NCBI GenBank assembly: GCA_040080215.1
Contig: JBEBIT010000013.1
Coordinates: 1-64,000, forward strand
Source: CAIUGU01 sp040080215
GTDB lineage: Bacteria; Pseudomonadota; Gammaproteobacteria; Steroidobacterales; Steroidobacteraceae
Reading direction: 5' to 3'
Length of the DNA stretch: 64,000 bases
This document shows, one piece after another, positions 9,351 to 18,172 of this stretch; position 1 is the first letter of the stretch; every line of letters starts with the position of its first letter. The translations under genes were made by a program, and so were the position numbers. Under the pieces are notes generated by a model. That model was given only the letters and a program-made list of their open reading frames with translations, did no database searches and was not told the DNA's origin.

Positions 9351-10640
9351 TCAGGCAGTCAGGCGGCTTCTGCCCTCCGCGAACAGGCCGAAGCGCGCGA
9401 TGATGGCGTAGCAAACCACCGGCACGATGAGGCCTGCGGTGAGTCCGAAGGCGTCAGCGGTCAGGCCAACCAGGACAGGAACAATCGCGCCACCGACGAT
9501 GGCGGTGCACAGCAGGCCAGAAGCCTTTGGCGCTTCCTCCTTCAGTCCTTCGGTCGCGAGTGAAAAGATCGTCGGGAACATGATCGAGTTCGCGAAGCCG
9601 ACCAGCACGAGTGCCCAGCCGGCGAGGGCTCCGCTCGTAAAGGCCGAGAGCGCAATCAGAACGATGGCGCCGGCAGCGAAGGTGGCCAGGATCCAGCCCG
9701 GCCGGAAGCGCCGCAACACGAACCCGCCGAGCAGACGGCCAACCATCGCGCCTGCCCAGTAGTAGCCGAGCAGCACGCCTGCCGCAACCGGCGCGAGATG
9801 CAACGTCCGCTCGAGACCGAGGTAGTTGACCATGACGCTCGCAACACCCACCTCCGCGCCGACGTACAGGAAGATGCACGCGCAGCCAAAGCGGAGTCGG
9901 GGATTCGACAGCAGCGCGAAGGCGCCTTGCAGCTGCAACGTCGTGAAGCTCGCCTGGTCGAGCGCCTTGCGCCAGAACCAGAAGATCACGGCGACGACGG
10001 CGAGGACAGCTGCGAGGCCCAGGTAGGCATCGGAGATGACGACACTTTCGGTGGTGCGGTAGCTGTCGAGCGCTGTACCGCTCAGCGTGGCGGGGTCCAC
10101 GTCCGCAGTCTGGCCGAGGATCAGCTTCGCACCGAAGGTCACGATCAGGAACACGCCGACCGAGTTGAAGAACTGCGCGAACGTCAGGCGGCTGTGGGCA
10201 GTCTCGGGAGCACCCAGGGAAATGATCAACGGGTTCACCGCTACCTGCAGCAGCGTGATCCCGCCGCCCATGACGAACAGTGCGGCGAGAAACGGTGCAT
10301 AGGCTCCTGAACGTGCCGCCGGCAGGAACATCAGACATGCGGCAATCATGATGCCGAAGCCGATCATGATGCCCTTGAAGTAGCCGAGCCGGTTCATGAG
10401 CAACCCGGCCGGTATGGAGAAGATGGCATAGCTGGTGAAGAAGGCGAACTGCACGAGCATGGCCTGGGCGTAGTTCAGCGAGAACAGGCCCTTGAGCTTC
10501 GAGACCAGCAGGTCGGACACATTGGTGATGCCGCCGAACAGGAAGAAGACCGCCACGACCAGCAGCAGTAACGGCAGGGTCTTTGCCTGTGAGGCAGGGT
10601 TACTCGCGACTGGCGTCGGGGCGGTCGGTGGCGCTGTCAT
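9351..10640 (-). CDS. FHS-type MFS sugar permease (FucP/GluP-like)
   Basis: A 429-residue major facilitator with about twelve hydrophobic helices after a short Pro/Ala-rich cytoplasmic tail. The first helix region (FFLFGGITNVSDLL) and the pattern FFTSYAIFSIPAGLLMNR with LLQVAVNPLI match the fucose:H+ symporter family, which carries fucose, glucose, galactose or N-acetylglucosamine. The substrate is not readable from sequence. A TIM-barrel sugar isomerase-like protein is encoded about 3 kb away in the same direction, but there is no operon link. Confidence 0.87.
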   Translation of the reverse strand: MTAPPTAPTPVASNPASQAKTLPLLLLVVAVFFLFGGITNVSDLLVSKLKGLFSLNYAQAMLVQFAFFTSYAIFSIPAGLLMNRLGYFKGIMIGFGIMIAACLMFLPAARSGAYAPFLAALFVMGGGITLLQVAVNPLIISLGAPETAHSRLTFAQFFNSVGVFLIVTFGAKLILGQTADVDPATLSGTALDSYRTTESVVISDAYLGLAAVLAVVAVIFWFWRKALDQASFTTLQLQGAFALLSNPRLRFGCACIFLYVGAEVGVASVMVNYLGLERTLHLAPVAAGVLLGYYWAGAMVGRLLGGFVLRRFRPGWILATFAAGAIVLIALSAFTSGALAGWALVLVGFANSIMFPTIFSLATEGLKEEAPKASGLLCTAIVGGAIVPVLVGLTADAFGLTAGLIVPVVCYAIIARFGLFAEGRSRLTA

Positions 10641-10682
10641 TTTCCATCCTCTTCCCTTTGGCGCTCGGTTTTCTGGCGCCGG

Positions 10683-11144
10683 CTACAACCAGCGCCGCAC
10701 GCGAGCTTTGTAAGTCTTGAAGTCCGCGCCAAAGCGCTGCTCGAGCTGCCGTTCTTCCGGCTCGATCTGGAACCGGTTGATGTAGAAGACGAACAGGATG
10801 GGGCCTGCCAGCGGCCACAACGCCGCAAGGAAGACGGTCCAGGCGAGCAGGAAGCAGACGACTCCCACGTACATCGGATTGCGCGAGAGAGTGTAGATGC
10901 CGGTCGTCACCAGCGCTGAAGTGTTCTGCGGTTTGAGCGGATTGATCGTCGTCCGGACCTTGCGGAACGCGAGGAAACCGAGCAGATCAAAGGCCACGCC
11001 CACCGCCGCAATGGCAATCGCAATGGCGACCCGGACTTCAAGGGCCAGATCCAGTTTCGGGCCGCTGATGGAATTCATCCACATGGCGGCTGCGACAATC
11101 AGCGCGACGACAGGCGGCGGGATCTTGTGCTCGAGGGGATGCAT
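10683..11144 (-). CDS. Isoprenylcysteine carboxyl methyltransferase-like membrane protein
   Basis: A 153-residue integral membrane protein with four likely helices. The C-terminal block TTGIYTLSRNPMYVGV followed by EPEERQLEQRFGADFKTY is the ICMT/phospholipid methyltransferase-like signature (RxPxYxG, then E-E-x-x-L). Proteins of this type methylate lipids or prenyl groups using S-adenosylmethionine; the true substrate of bacterial members is mostly unknown. The ATG was chosen because the open frame upstream of it lacks family similarity. Confidence 0.82.
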   Translation of the reverse strand: MHPLEHKIPPPVVALIVAAAMWMNSISGPKLDLALEVRVAIAIAIAAVGVAFDLLGFLAFRKVRTTINPLKPQNTSALVTTGIYTLSRNPMYVGVVCFLLAWTVFLAALWPLAGPILFVFYINRFQIEPEERQLEQRFGADFKTYKARVRRWL

Positions 11145-11295
11145 GCGCTGCGATGGGTCCCGGGTGGTGGCCGTTCTGGGCGGGTGGGACCGGAGGATAC
11201 AGCCATCCTCGGCGGCACGCAGCACGCCCCTTGCGTCGATGCAGCGCTTGCCGGCGACTGATTCCCGGTCGGGCGCTGCAAGCCTGCCTAACGGA

Positions 11296-11826
11296 TCATC
11301 GCACCCGCTGCACCTCATCCATGATCTGCCTGCGAACATCGGCGATGTCCCTGGCCCGCTTGCCGCGCTCAGCGTCGCAGCGATCCGTGCGCGGGCAGTT
11401 CGAACTCCTTGGGCAGATGATGCGTGCGGGTTTCGTCAGGGCTTCCTCGAGCCATGCAATACCGAGAATGCTGACGATCGCGTTGATGGCCTTGGCCGCC
11501 TTTGCGGGAATGGTTGCCTCGCCGTGATGTGACAGGCACGCCGTGGTGATCGACGCAATGATCTCGGCGGCGTCGAGGCCATTGGAACGCAGCGCCGGCG
11601 CGAGATCGACGCCAACGGACAGATAGCGCTCGGGCGTCAGGAAGCGCCGGAAGGGAATCTTCGGGCACAGTAGCGCCCCGGGGAAGAAGCTGCACTCGAA
11701 GTCGCGCCACGCATGCAAGACGTCGTACGCGCCGAGCCCGGCTTCGCTGTTCACTGCTCCCTCCGGGCTGCTGCCGATCTCGCCTCCCTTGGCATGGACG
11801 GTCTTGAGTCCGTCGCCGCCGTGCAA
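11296..11826 (-). CDS. Hypothetical protein, no ATG start found
   Basis: Open frame of 176 codons with strong host-like codon use (mostly G or C at the third position) and no recognised domain. It contains a hydrophobic helix around AINAIVSILGIAWLEEAL and several cysteines (ECSFF, LLCPK, ICPRSSNCPRTDRC). Only TTG or internal GTG codons are available as starts, and a stop lies 27 bases upstream of the TTG. It may be a genuine gene with a non-ATG start or the 3' remnant of a longer gene cut by a frameshift. The C-terminus is charged (DIADVRRQIMDEVQRVR). Confidence 0.45.
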   Translation of the reverse strand: MHGGDGLKTVHAKGGEIGSSPEGAVNSEAGLGAYDVLHAWRDFECSFFPGALLCPKIPFRRFLTPERYLSVGVDLAPALRSNGLDAAEIIASITTACLSHHGEATIPAKAAKAINAIVSILGIAWLEEALTKPARIICPRSSNCPRTDRCDAERGKRARDIADVRRQIMDEVQRVR

Positions 11827-12054
11827 TCGCGGTCTCGGTCGCCAATATCGTCATCGCAGTCTGGCGAACCAGACTCGGGCCGGCCCGGAAGTGAGTTGAC
11901 TGCTGTCGAACAGAACGCGGCGTTCGGTCCTGGATCGGCTGCACCCATCCCCTACCCGCCACGAGGAATTCCTGTCGACAACGCTGCCCTCGAGGGTGAT
12001 GATAGGGTTTAAGTTTTGACAGAAGACAAGTGCAGTCGCTTTTAGACCCTACCT

Positions 12055-12522
12055 GTGAAGCCCTCAAGCAAGCAACCTGCCAGGAATCAGTCCTCCCGCC
12101 CGAGCCGGCACGGCAGCGTGAGACCGAGCGGGAGCGACGGTCACGCTTCCGGCCTGTTGGGGAGCGTTTTGTCTGGATTGCAGCGGCTGTTCCACTCCGA
12201 CGCGCATCCTCCAGCTGCCAGCACAAACGACATTTCAATCACGTTGCGCAATCCATGGCGAGCGGTGCGTATCGTGTCCAGCAAGGACTGCTGTGAGGCG
12301 TGCCGCAGGGTCGACGGCCTCTTCCTGTGCGCCGAGGCACCCCGACTCCCGCTCAAGGCTTGCACGAACCCCAAGGGATGCCGGTGCAAATACCGCCATT
12401 TCGAGGACCGCCGTCAAGGCCCGCGCCGGCATCGCGACGACGAATTTCGCCCCCAGGCCATTGAGCACGACTTCGGCGCTGCTGAGCGTCGGCGCAGCAG
12501 GGGACGACGGCTCACGGACTAG
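12055..12522 (+). CDS. Small cysteine-rich conserved hypothetical protein
   Basis: About 155 residues from a GTG start. The N-terminal half is Ser/Arg-rich and low in complexity. The C-terminal half carries a compact pattern: DCCEACRRVDG, then FLCAEAPRLPLKAC, then GCRCKYRHFEDRRQGPRR. The seven cysteines and the KYRHFEDRR-GPRR motif resemble small cysteine proteins of unknown function seen in beta- and gammaproteobacteria (recalled, not searched). It could bind metal or nucleic acid, but that is a guess. Its TAG stop shares a CTAG tetranucleotide with the stop of the convergent lipase. Confidence 0.6.
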   Translation: MKPSSKQPARNQSSRPSRHGSVRPSGSDGHASGLLGSVLSGLQRLFHSDAHPPAASTNDISITLRNPWRAVRIVSSKDCCEACRRVDGLFLCAEAPRLPLKACTNPKGCRCKYRHFEDRRQGPRRHRDDEFRPQAIEHDFGAAERRRSRGRRLTD

Positions 12523-13733
12523 CGTCCCTCGCAGGTGTCCTTTGCCATTCGGCCGGCAAAGCGCGCATCGAACCAGTCGGGCAGCAGCGCAGCAGATGGC
12601 GGTACCGCATCGGTATGCCCGACCCCCGGCAGCTCATGGTATTCGACGACAATCTTTTGCTCGCACAGGTCGCGACGCACGGCTTGAGTCAGCCGGACCG
12701 GAACATCGATGTCGGCATCGCCCTGGATGAGCAGCACGGGAATGCTGGTGGGCAACGGCAGGAACCGGTCGTTGGCTTCGAGGCGTGCTCGCCAGGGCGT
12801 GCCTTCTGCAAGCGCTTCGCGTCGCGCGAACGGCTCGGTGAGCTGCGATGCCTTGGCAAAGATCTCATAGCAGCCCCACGACATCACGGGCAGCATCTCG
12901 AGGCCTGCCGGCGTCAGGATGTCACGCAGGTGCAGCTCGGGATGGCCGACCTGCAGCCCGGCCATGCGCGCGATGAAATAGCCGGCGTTCTCCGGAATGC
13001 CAAGGTCGTAGAACGAGAGATCAAGGTGACGCGATGCGGGGGCGATCGGCGCAATGCCGACGACCTTGAATTCCGGGGCGTACGTCGCAGCAAGATGCGC
13101 GGCCCAGAGGACGGTCTGCCCGCCTTGTGAAAAGCCGTACAGCCCGACTTCCGTACCCACGGACGCACCGGGGATCTTCATCGCAGCCCGCGCTGCGTCG
13201 AGCGATGCCTTGGCCTGCAGCGGTCCGTCGAGATAGGCCGTACCACCCGGGACGCCGAGGCCCTGATAGTCGCTCATCGCGACGACATAGCCGCGATCCG
13301 TCAATGCTTCAATCGCCGGGACCCGAGTAGTGCGGTTCTGCCGATAGAGCGGCGTTCGCGATGGTGCGCATGAGTCCTGGAATCCCGCCGTACCGACGCC
13401 CCAGACCAGGAGGCGACGTGGCGATGTGGCGGCGGCCCGGGGAACGTACACCTCTCCGGATGCGTACTCGAGTCCCTTGTTCGCGCTTTCTGTTACGTAA
13501 ACGATATTCCAGGCGCGTGCATTTCGCGGTGCATCGTTGCGTTCCTGGATCCACAGCAGGTCGCCCCGCTTGGCGTCTGCAGGTACGCGGGTCGGCACCG
13601 TGTCCCAGAAGGCGCTTCCCTGGGGAGGTGCGGGCAATGAGGGTGCTGCACCGTTCGCGGTGAATGCAATGGTCGACAGCGCATAGGCCAAGGCCAGCGA
13701 GGCAAGCCGAGGCAGTCCGATCCTGGAATCCAT
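12519..13733 (-). CDS. Secreted lipase-like alpha/beta hydrolase
   Basis: A 404-residue exported alpha/beta hydrolase of the secretory lipase (LIP) type. It has a signal peptide (LASLALAYALSTIAFTANGA), the nucleophile elbow GLYGFSQGGQ (serine nucleophile), an acidic residue region IQGDADIDVPV, and a late histidine GVGHTDA, giving a full Ser-Asp-His triad. The family hydrolyses triacylglycerols or small esters. The start was placed at MDSRIG because the signal peptide follows at once; the in-frame codons upstream do not look like leader sequence. Confidence 0.87.
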   Translation of the reverse strand: MDSRIGLPRLASLALAYALSTIAFTANGAAPSLPAPPQGSAFWDTVPTRVPADAKRGDLLWIQERNDAPRNARAWNIVYVTESANKGLEYASGEVYVPRAAATSPRRLLVWGVGTAGFQDSCAPSRTPLYRQNRTTRVPAIEALTDRGYVVAMSDYQGLGVPGGTAYLDGPLQAKASLDAARAAMKIPGASVGTEVGLYGFSQGGQTVLWAAHLAATYAPEFKVVGIAPIAPASRHLDLSFYDLGIPENAGYFIARMAGLQVGHPELHLRDILTPAGLEMLPVMSWGCYEIFAKASQLTEPFARREALAEGTPWRARLEANDRFLPLPTSIPVLLIQGDADIDVPVRLTQAVRRDLCEQKIVVEYHELPGVGHTDAVPPSAALLPDWFDARFAGRMAKDTCEGR

Positions 13734-13836
13734 GATTCGTGGCACCCGCCCGACAGCCTGTGAAGGAGTCGAGTCTAACCGACACCAAGCCGCTTTCAAG
13801 CCAGCAGCATGGCGCCAATCTGCGTGCGAAATCCCG

Positions 13837-14784
13837 CTACAGCCGCGTCAGGTGGTCAATGCTCTTCTTGAGCGCGACATCCGGATTGGCCACGTTGTCC
13901 TGTTCGACGAAGAAATGCTCGACGCCCGACTTGCGCCCCTGTTCGAGGATGGCCTTGAGGTCGAGGGAGCCCTCGCCCGCGCTGACCATGTACGGGAACA
14001 ATTCAATCCACTGGTTTGAATCGCCGCCGTCACCGGAGAAGCGGCGGCGGCCCTGCATGTCCTTCACATGCATGAGGCGATAGCGACCCGGGTTCTTGCG
14101 CAGCAGCTCGATCGGATCCGCGCCGCCCGCCGTGGTCCAGTACAGATCCATCTCGAAGAATACGAGGTCGGGATCGGTGTGAGTCAGCAGGTATTCGACC
14201 GGAATCACGCCTTCCATCGGTTTCAGGCCGTAGCCGTGGTTGTGATACGCGAAACGGAGGCCCGCGGCTTTCGCCTGCTTCCCGATCCGGTTGAAGGTAT
14301 CCGCCGCGCGCTTGTAGTCATCCAGGGTCTTGCGTTGGTCTGCCGGTAGCGACGGGAGCCCGACATAAGTGAAGCCGAGTTCGCGCCCGGCTTCACCGAG
14401 CTGCGGCATCTTCTTGTCGAGGGTGGCAAAATCCGTATGCATGGAAGGCGACGTCATGCCGTGGCTGGCGAGCAATGCCTTGAACTCGGCGCCGGAAAGG
14501 CCAAAGTAACCGCTGCCGCTGAATCCGAGCGACGGCGTGACGGCTTTCCAGCGGGCGATGGCTTCGGGAGCGCTGTACGTGTACGGGCCGTAAGGCTCCA
14601 CTTCGCGATAGCCCATGTCGGCGAGCATCGCGATGGCTTTGCGCACATCGCCCTCGAGCAGCTTGGGCAGCGAGAAGAGCTGGATGCCGAAGCGTTGCTT
14701 GCCCTCGGCCGAGGACGCCGGACCGCCCAGGGCGAGGGCTGCAGCCGCCGATGCGGACGCCAGCAGGAATTCACGCCGATCCAT
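13837..14784 (-). CDS. Tat-exported sugar phosphate isomerase/epimerase-like TIM barrel
   Basis: A 315-residue xylose-isomerase-like TIM barrel protein. It starts MDRREFLLASASAAAALALGG, a twin-arginine-type leader, so it should be exported folded, probably with a metal bound. Barrel features include LGFTYVGLPS, the metal-ligand-like AYHNHGYGL, FFEMDLYWTT and MHVKDMQGRRR. Family members isomerise or epimerise sugars; the substrate here is unknown. It stands alone, with about 100 bp on either side. Confidence 0.86.
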   Translation of the reverse strand: MDRREFLLASASAAAALALGGPASSAEGKQRFGIQLFSLPKLLEGDVRKAIAMLADMGYREVEPYGPYTYSAPEAIARWKAVTPSLGFSGSGYFGLSGAEFKALLASHGMTSPSMHTDFATLDKKMPQLGEAGRELGFTYVGLPSLPADQRKTLDDYKRAADTFNRIGKQAKAAGLRFAYHNHGYGLKPMEGVIPVEYLLTHTDPDLVFFEMDLYWTTAGGADPIELLRKNPGRYRLMHVKDMQGRRRFSGDGGDSNQWIELFPYMVSAGEGSLDLKAILEQGRKSGVEHFFVEQDNVANPDVALKKSIDHLTRL

Positions 14785-14899
14785 GGGAAGTCTCCGGGCA
14801 CAGAGGAATGGAAACGATTACAACTGGATCATACGCCCGCCACCGACCAAGCCAAGGCCCTTCTGCAATCGCAGTGCAGCGCCGTGAGCGGCCAGAAGA

Positions 14900-15676
14900 T
14901 CAGGGGTGGCTGTCGATCCATGCGCTCAAGGGCGCAAGACCGTCGCGCAGCATGCCGGAGTGGGCGAATGCGAGAGCCTGGACGACTTCACCCTGCGCCA
15001 CGATCCTGTCGACGAGGCTGCGCAGCGACGCTTCGTTCTGCTTGAGGTCGTCGCAGAAGATCCAGTGCCCGCTCTGCAACTTGCCCTTGTCCGTTGCGTC
15101 GGCGGAGTCGCCGAGGAACAGAATGCCGTTGATGAGATAGGCGGCGCTGCCAGCCGTATGACCCGGCATTGCGAACACCTTGATCGGGGTGTCGCCGAGC
15201 ATCAGGGATTGGCCGTCTTCCAGCGCGCGTGTCACCTTGAGGCCGGTCGGTTCCACGGAAAAGAAGCGGACGAGGGGTCCGCGAGGCTTCTTGAGTCCCG
15301 CGATCAGATCCACCTCGGGCGCCAACGCCAGCAGCTGCGCACCCGGAAATACGCCTGCCGCGGCGATGTGATCGAAGTGTCCGTGCGTGAACAGGATGGC
15401 CTTGACGGAGTCGGCGGCGAGGCCGCGCTTCTCGAGGTCCGCAAGGATGGGTGCTCCCGTGGCGTCGCTGCCAGCGTCGATGAGCACGACCTGGCCTTCC
15501 CCGATTGGCACGATGCCCACCGTACTGCCCGAGCCACTCGTGACTATGCGGACCTGGTTCAGCTCGTCGCCGTCCGATGCCGACTGCAACCCGCTGAACG
15601 TGAGTCCGAGTACTGCGGCCAGCACACCGAAGATGAGGGCGAAGCCGAAGCCTATGTATTTGATGGCGTGTTTCAT
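14900..15676 (-). CDS. Membrane-anchored MBL-fold hydrolase
   Basis: A 258-residue metallo-beta-lactamase-fold protein with one N-terminal hydrophobic segment (YIGFGFALIFGVLAAVLGLTF) that acts as signal or anchor. The metal motif is FTHGHFDHIAAAG; AMPGHTAGSAAY and FLGDSADAT supply the later ligands. The arrangement is like glyoxalase II or lactonase-type hydrolases, but the substrate is unknown. The start MKHAIKY was preferred over an ATG 12 codons upstream because the signal segment begins there. Confidence 0.85.
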   Translation of the reverse strand: MKHAIKYIGFGFALIFGVLAAVLGLTFSGLQSASDGDELNQVRIVTSGSGSTVGIVPIGEGQVVLIDAGSDATGAPILADLEKRGLAADSVKAILFTHGHFDHIAAAGVFPGAQLLALAPEVDLIAGLKKPRGPLVRFFSVEPTGLKVTRALEDGQSLMLGDTPIKVFAMPGHTAGSAAYLINGILFLGDSADATDKGKLQSGHWIFCDDLKQNEASLRSLVDRIVAQGEVVQALAFAHSGMLRDGLAPLSAWIDSHP

Positions 15677-15802
15677 GGAGAGGAGTCTACCTTGGGCCGG
15701 AGGAACCATCACGCGTACACCAGCCTGCCTGGGCTTGGAGAGGAGAGGCCGAGGCTAACCTTGCAGCGTCGCGAGAGAATCCGCCGGGAAGGTTCACAAA
15801 GT

Positions 15803-16309
15803 TCACGCTCCCACTGGATCGTGAACATGAGCTGGCATTTCATCGGGCGCCGGTGCGGCGAGATCCAGCAGTTCGTCCATGTCGGATTGAATTGATTCAT
15901 TCAGCAACAGCAAGTCCGGCAACGCGCTCCGAAAGCTGTCGGCATCGATGCCCTGCAGGTGCCTCTGCAGGCTAGCGACATGCAGCCGCAACGCCGCAGC
16001 CTCAGACGCCGCCTCATCGAATTCCATCAGGCGTTCGATTGTGGCCTGCAATTCGTTAGCCTTTTCCAATGACACCCTCGCCACGGAAGACCAGTTCCCG
16101 TCGTTGATTTTCGCCGTCTCCAGCGCCAGCACTTGCTGCGATGCTGCCACCGACTCCAGTGCAGTCCTGTAGCGTTCGATCTCCGGGGTCGAGGAAACAT
16201 CGGATTGATTCGCTGCTTGCGAAGGCTCTGTCTCCGGACTCCGAGAGCAGCCCACCAACAGCAGGGCAGCGGCGACCATCACGGCGGAACAATGACAAGC
16301 ACGGTTCAT
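15803..16309 (-). CDS. Hypothetical lipoprotein
   Basis: A 168-residue predicted lipoprotein with lipobox LLVGC at residues 17-21. The mature part is rich in Ala, Ser, Glu and Leu and is probably mostly helical (ATIERLMEFDEAASEAAALRL). No catalytic motif is visible. It begins 5 bp after the cytochrome P460-like gene ends, so the two are likely cotranscribed; a role beside the haem protein in the periplasm is inferred from that spacing only. Confidence 0.75.
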   Translation of the reverse strand: MNRACHCSAVMVAAALLLVGCSRSPETEPSQAANQSDVSSTPEIERYRTALESVAASQQVLALETAKINDGNWSSVARVSLEKANELQATIERLMEFDEAASEAAALRLHVASLQRHLQGIDADSFRSALPDLLLLNESIQSDMDELLDLAAPAPDEMPAHVHDPVGA

Positions 16310-16314
16310 GCTGA

Positions 16315-16932
16315 TCAGAATCCCGCCTTCAGTGTTCCTTTCTGGCGCGCGACTTCAAGCAGCGTCGGATAGAACTGCACGAAGCTCATCTCCACGGCTG
16401 CATTCTTGCTGTGGCAATCAAAGCATTGAGCGCGCTTCAGCTCTTCGCCCGCGAGCGGTTCGGCGGTATCACGTATCGCGCCCCCGCGACCAAACAAGTA
16501 GAAGGCCCAGCCCTCAGGCAACCGACTGTCCTTGACCAGTGCCTCCATCCCGGCGAGCTCGGTCTGGAACCAGCCATTCTTGTTGATGGATCCAACGGTG
16601 CTCGACCGGCGTCCTTCCAGGACAAACACCGTGCCATTCGGCCATTTCCCGGTCTTCAGGAAGCTGCGATAGGAAGACGGATTCACGAAGACATTGCCAA
16701 ACCCCGGCCCGGCCGGTGAGCCCGCTGGCGGATCCCCGACCGGTGGGTCGTAGCTCATGCCGATCCCGGAACTCAGGAAGATCCACTCGCGGTAGTCGGC
16801 AGGGCGCACGAGCGTTGTGCCGCTGGAGAAGCGAGGGCCGTCTTTGGACGATGGCTGTTGCGCACTCGTCGGCAGCGAGAAGACGATCCCGTACGCGGCG
16901 CAGACTACACTCAGCCACTTGTGAAACGTCAT
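16315..16932 (-). CDS. Cytochrome P460 family protein
   Basis: A 205-residue exported haem protein with a signal peptide (SVVCAAYGIVFSLPTSAQ) and one CxxCH site, CFDCHSK, near the C-terminus. The segments YREWIFLSSGIG, NVFVNPSSYRSFLKTGKWP and GWAFYLFG are typical of cytochrome P460/c'-beta proteins. Family members bind NO or oxidise hydroxylamine; this one's activity is not known. It leads a two-gene unit with the lipoprotein. Confidence 0.85.
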   Translation of the reverse strand: MTFHKWLSVVCAAYGIVFSLPTSAQQPSSKDGPRFSSGTTLVRPADYREWIFLSSGIGMSYDPPVGDPPAGSPAGPGFGNVFVNPSSYRSFLKTGKWPNGTVFVLEGRRSSTVGSINKNGWFQTELAGMEALVKDSRLPEGWAFYLFGRGGAIRDTAEPLAGEELKRAQCFDCHSKNAAVEMSFVQFYPTLLEVARQKGTLKAGF

Positions 16933-17136
16933 GTGCTTATCCTCGGCAGGTGCTTCTCGATTGGGATTCTAGCGTAACGTCCTGCTGTACACAGAGAGGG
17001 GCTGTTCCCCCCGGTTTCCGGACTTGAGTTGTTGGGTTCTTCTTGATGGACTATCGTCCTTCAAGATGGATACCAACACCCGATGGCTCAAGTCTGGCAC
17101 GAAGGCCTTGTGGCTGTCGGTGTTCAGGAGGGGCGG

Positions 17137-17760
17137 ATGCCCGAAGACAGAACATCTCATTGGCAGACCGTTTACAGCACCAAGCAACCGGATTCGGTGA
17201 GTTGGTTCGCGCCGCATCTCGGCAGCTCACTGGATCTGTTGAAGGCAGCGGGACTGAGCGAGACGTCCAGGGTCATCGATGTCGGCGCGGGCGCGTCCAC
17301 GCTGATTGATGACCTGCTGGACTTTGGTGTCAAGTCGATCACTGCGCTGGATATCTCGGAAGCAGCCCTCGCCGTCGCGCGTAGTCGGTTGGGTGATCGT
17401 GCATCGCAGGTACAGTGGCTTCCTGTTGATATCCTGAAAGCCCAGTTGTCCCCCGGTTCCTACGATCTCTGGCATGACCGGGCCGCTTTGCATTTCCTGA
17501 CGGATCCCGCCGATGCGGCCCGGTATGTCGAAATCGCGTGCGCAGCGCTCGCCAACGGGGGTCATGCGGTCATCGGCGGCTTCGGGAAAGAGGGACCCAC
17601 CCAATGCAGCCAGCTCCCGGTGACACAACGCGAACCGGAGGACCTGGCCCGTCTGTTCGGACCGCGGTTCTCGCTCGTGCAGTCCCGACACGAAATTCAC
17701 CAGACGCCGTGGGGCTCGCCGCAGTCGTTCGCGTTCGCAGTGCTGCGCAAGATCGCTTGA
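17137..17760 (+). CDS. Class I SAM-dependent methyltransferase
   Basis: A 207-residue small-molecule methyltransferase. The SAM-binding motif is VIDVGAGASTLIDDLL, then ALDISEAALAVARSRLG, VQWLPVDIL and the post-motif YDLWHDRAALHFLTD. The start MPEDRTSHWQ has a strong Shine-Dalgarno (CAGGAGG) just upstream, so it was preferred over an in-frame ATG 18 codons earlier. The acceptor is unknown. A relic of another methyltransferase lies just downstream. Confidence 0.85.
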   Translation: MPEDRTSHWQTVYSTKQPDSVSWFAPHLGSSLDLLKAAGLSETSRVIDVGAGASTLIDDLLDFGVKSITALDISEAALAVARSRLGDRASQVQWLPVDILKAQLSPGSYDLWHDRAALHFLTDPADAARYVEIACAALANGGHAVIGGFGKEGPTQCSQLPVTQREPEDLARLFGPRFSLVQSRHEIHQTPWGSPQSFAFAVLRKIA

Positions 17761-17864
17761 AGCTTCAGCCGCAGTACAACGGACAGGGTTGCTTTCGACT
17801 CGCCAGTCACTGAGTCGGGGAACTGGATCTGTTCCATTCTTCCCGTTCCAAAGACCAGAGTGCC

Positions 17865-18020
17865 ATGGCCGACCCGTCTTCCAACAACGCGATCGAGCTC
17901 TACGAACGCCATGCCTCGGAGTGGGGGCCGACCGGAGGCTGGCTGACTTCGCGGAGCGCGGGTCGATTCCTCCCTGCTCTGCCTCCTGATTCCAGTTCTG
18001 ACTTGCCGGTAGGCCTTTAG
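17865..18020 (+). pseudogene. Relic of a SAM methyltransferase N-terminus
   Basis: A 51-codon frame begins MADPSSNNAIELYERHASEWG, which resembles the start of YERHA-type class I methyltransferases. After the Trp the family-like sequence continues only in the next frame (GADRRLADFAERGS) and stops at once. This looks like a frameshifted, truncated 5' remnant. The identification rests on a short motif, so it is tentative. Confidence 0.4.
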
Positions 18021-18048
18021 CCTCGTAGGGGCTACCTGGCATTTATGT

Positions 18049-18090
18049 CCTGTCCTTTTACACCCTGGCCGCAGGGTGTAAAAGGACAGG
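18049..18090. repeat. Perfect 19-bp inverted repeat upstream of leuA
   Basis: Left arm CCTGTCCTTTTACACCCTG, loop GCCG, right arm CAGGGTGTAAAAGGACAGG: 19 of 19 bases pair. No T-tract follows on either strand, so it is not a standard terminator. It lies about 80 bp before the possible leuA leader peptide. It could be a protein-binding palindrome, a terminator for the upstream relic, or a small palindromic repeat. Confidence 0.8.
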
Positions 18091-18172
18091 GCATCAATCG
18101 GCAGACCCGACCGGTCGCGTCTCCGTCTCGTTCCTATTGCACCGCACCCACTTCCGCTGCTAGATTCCGCCC

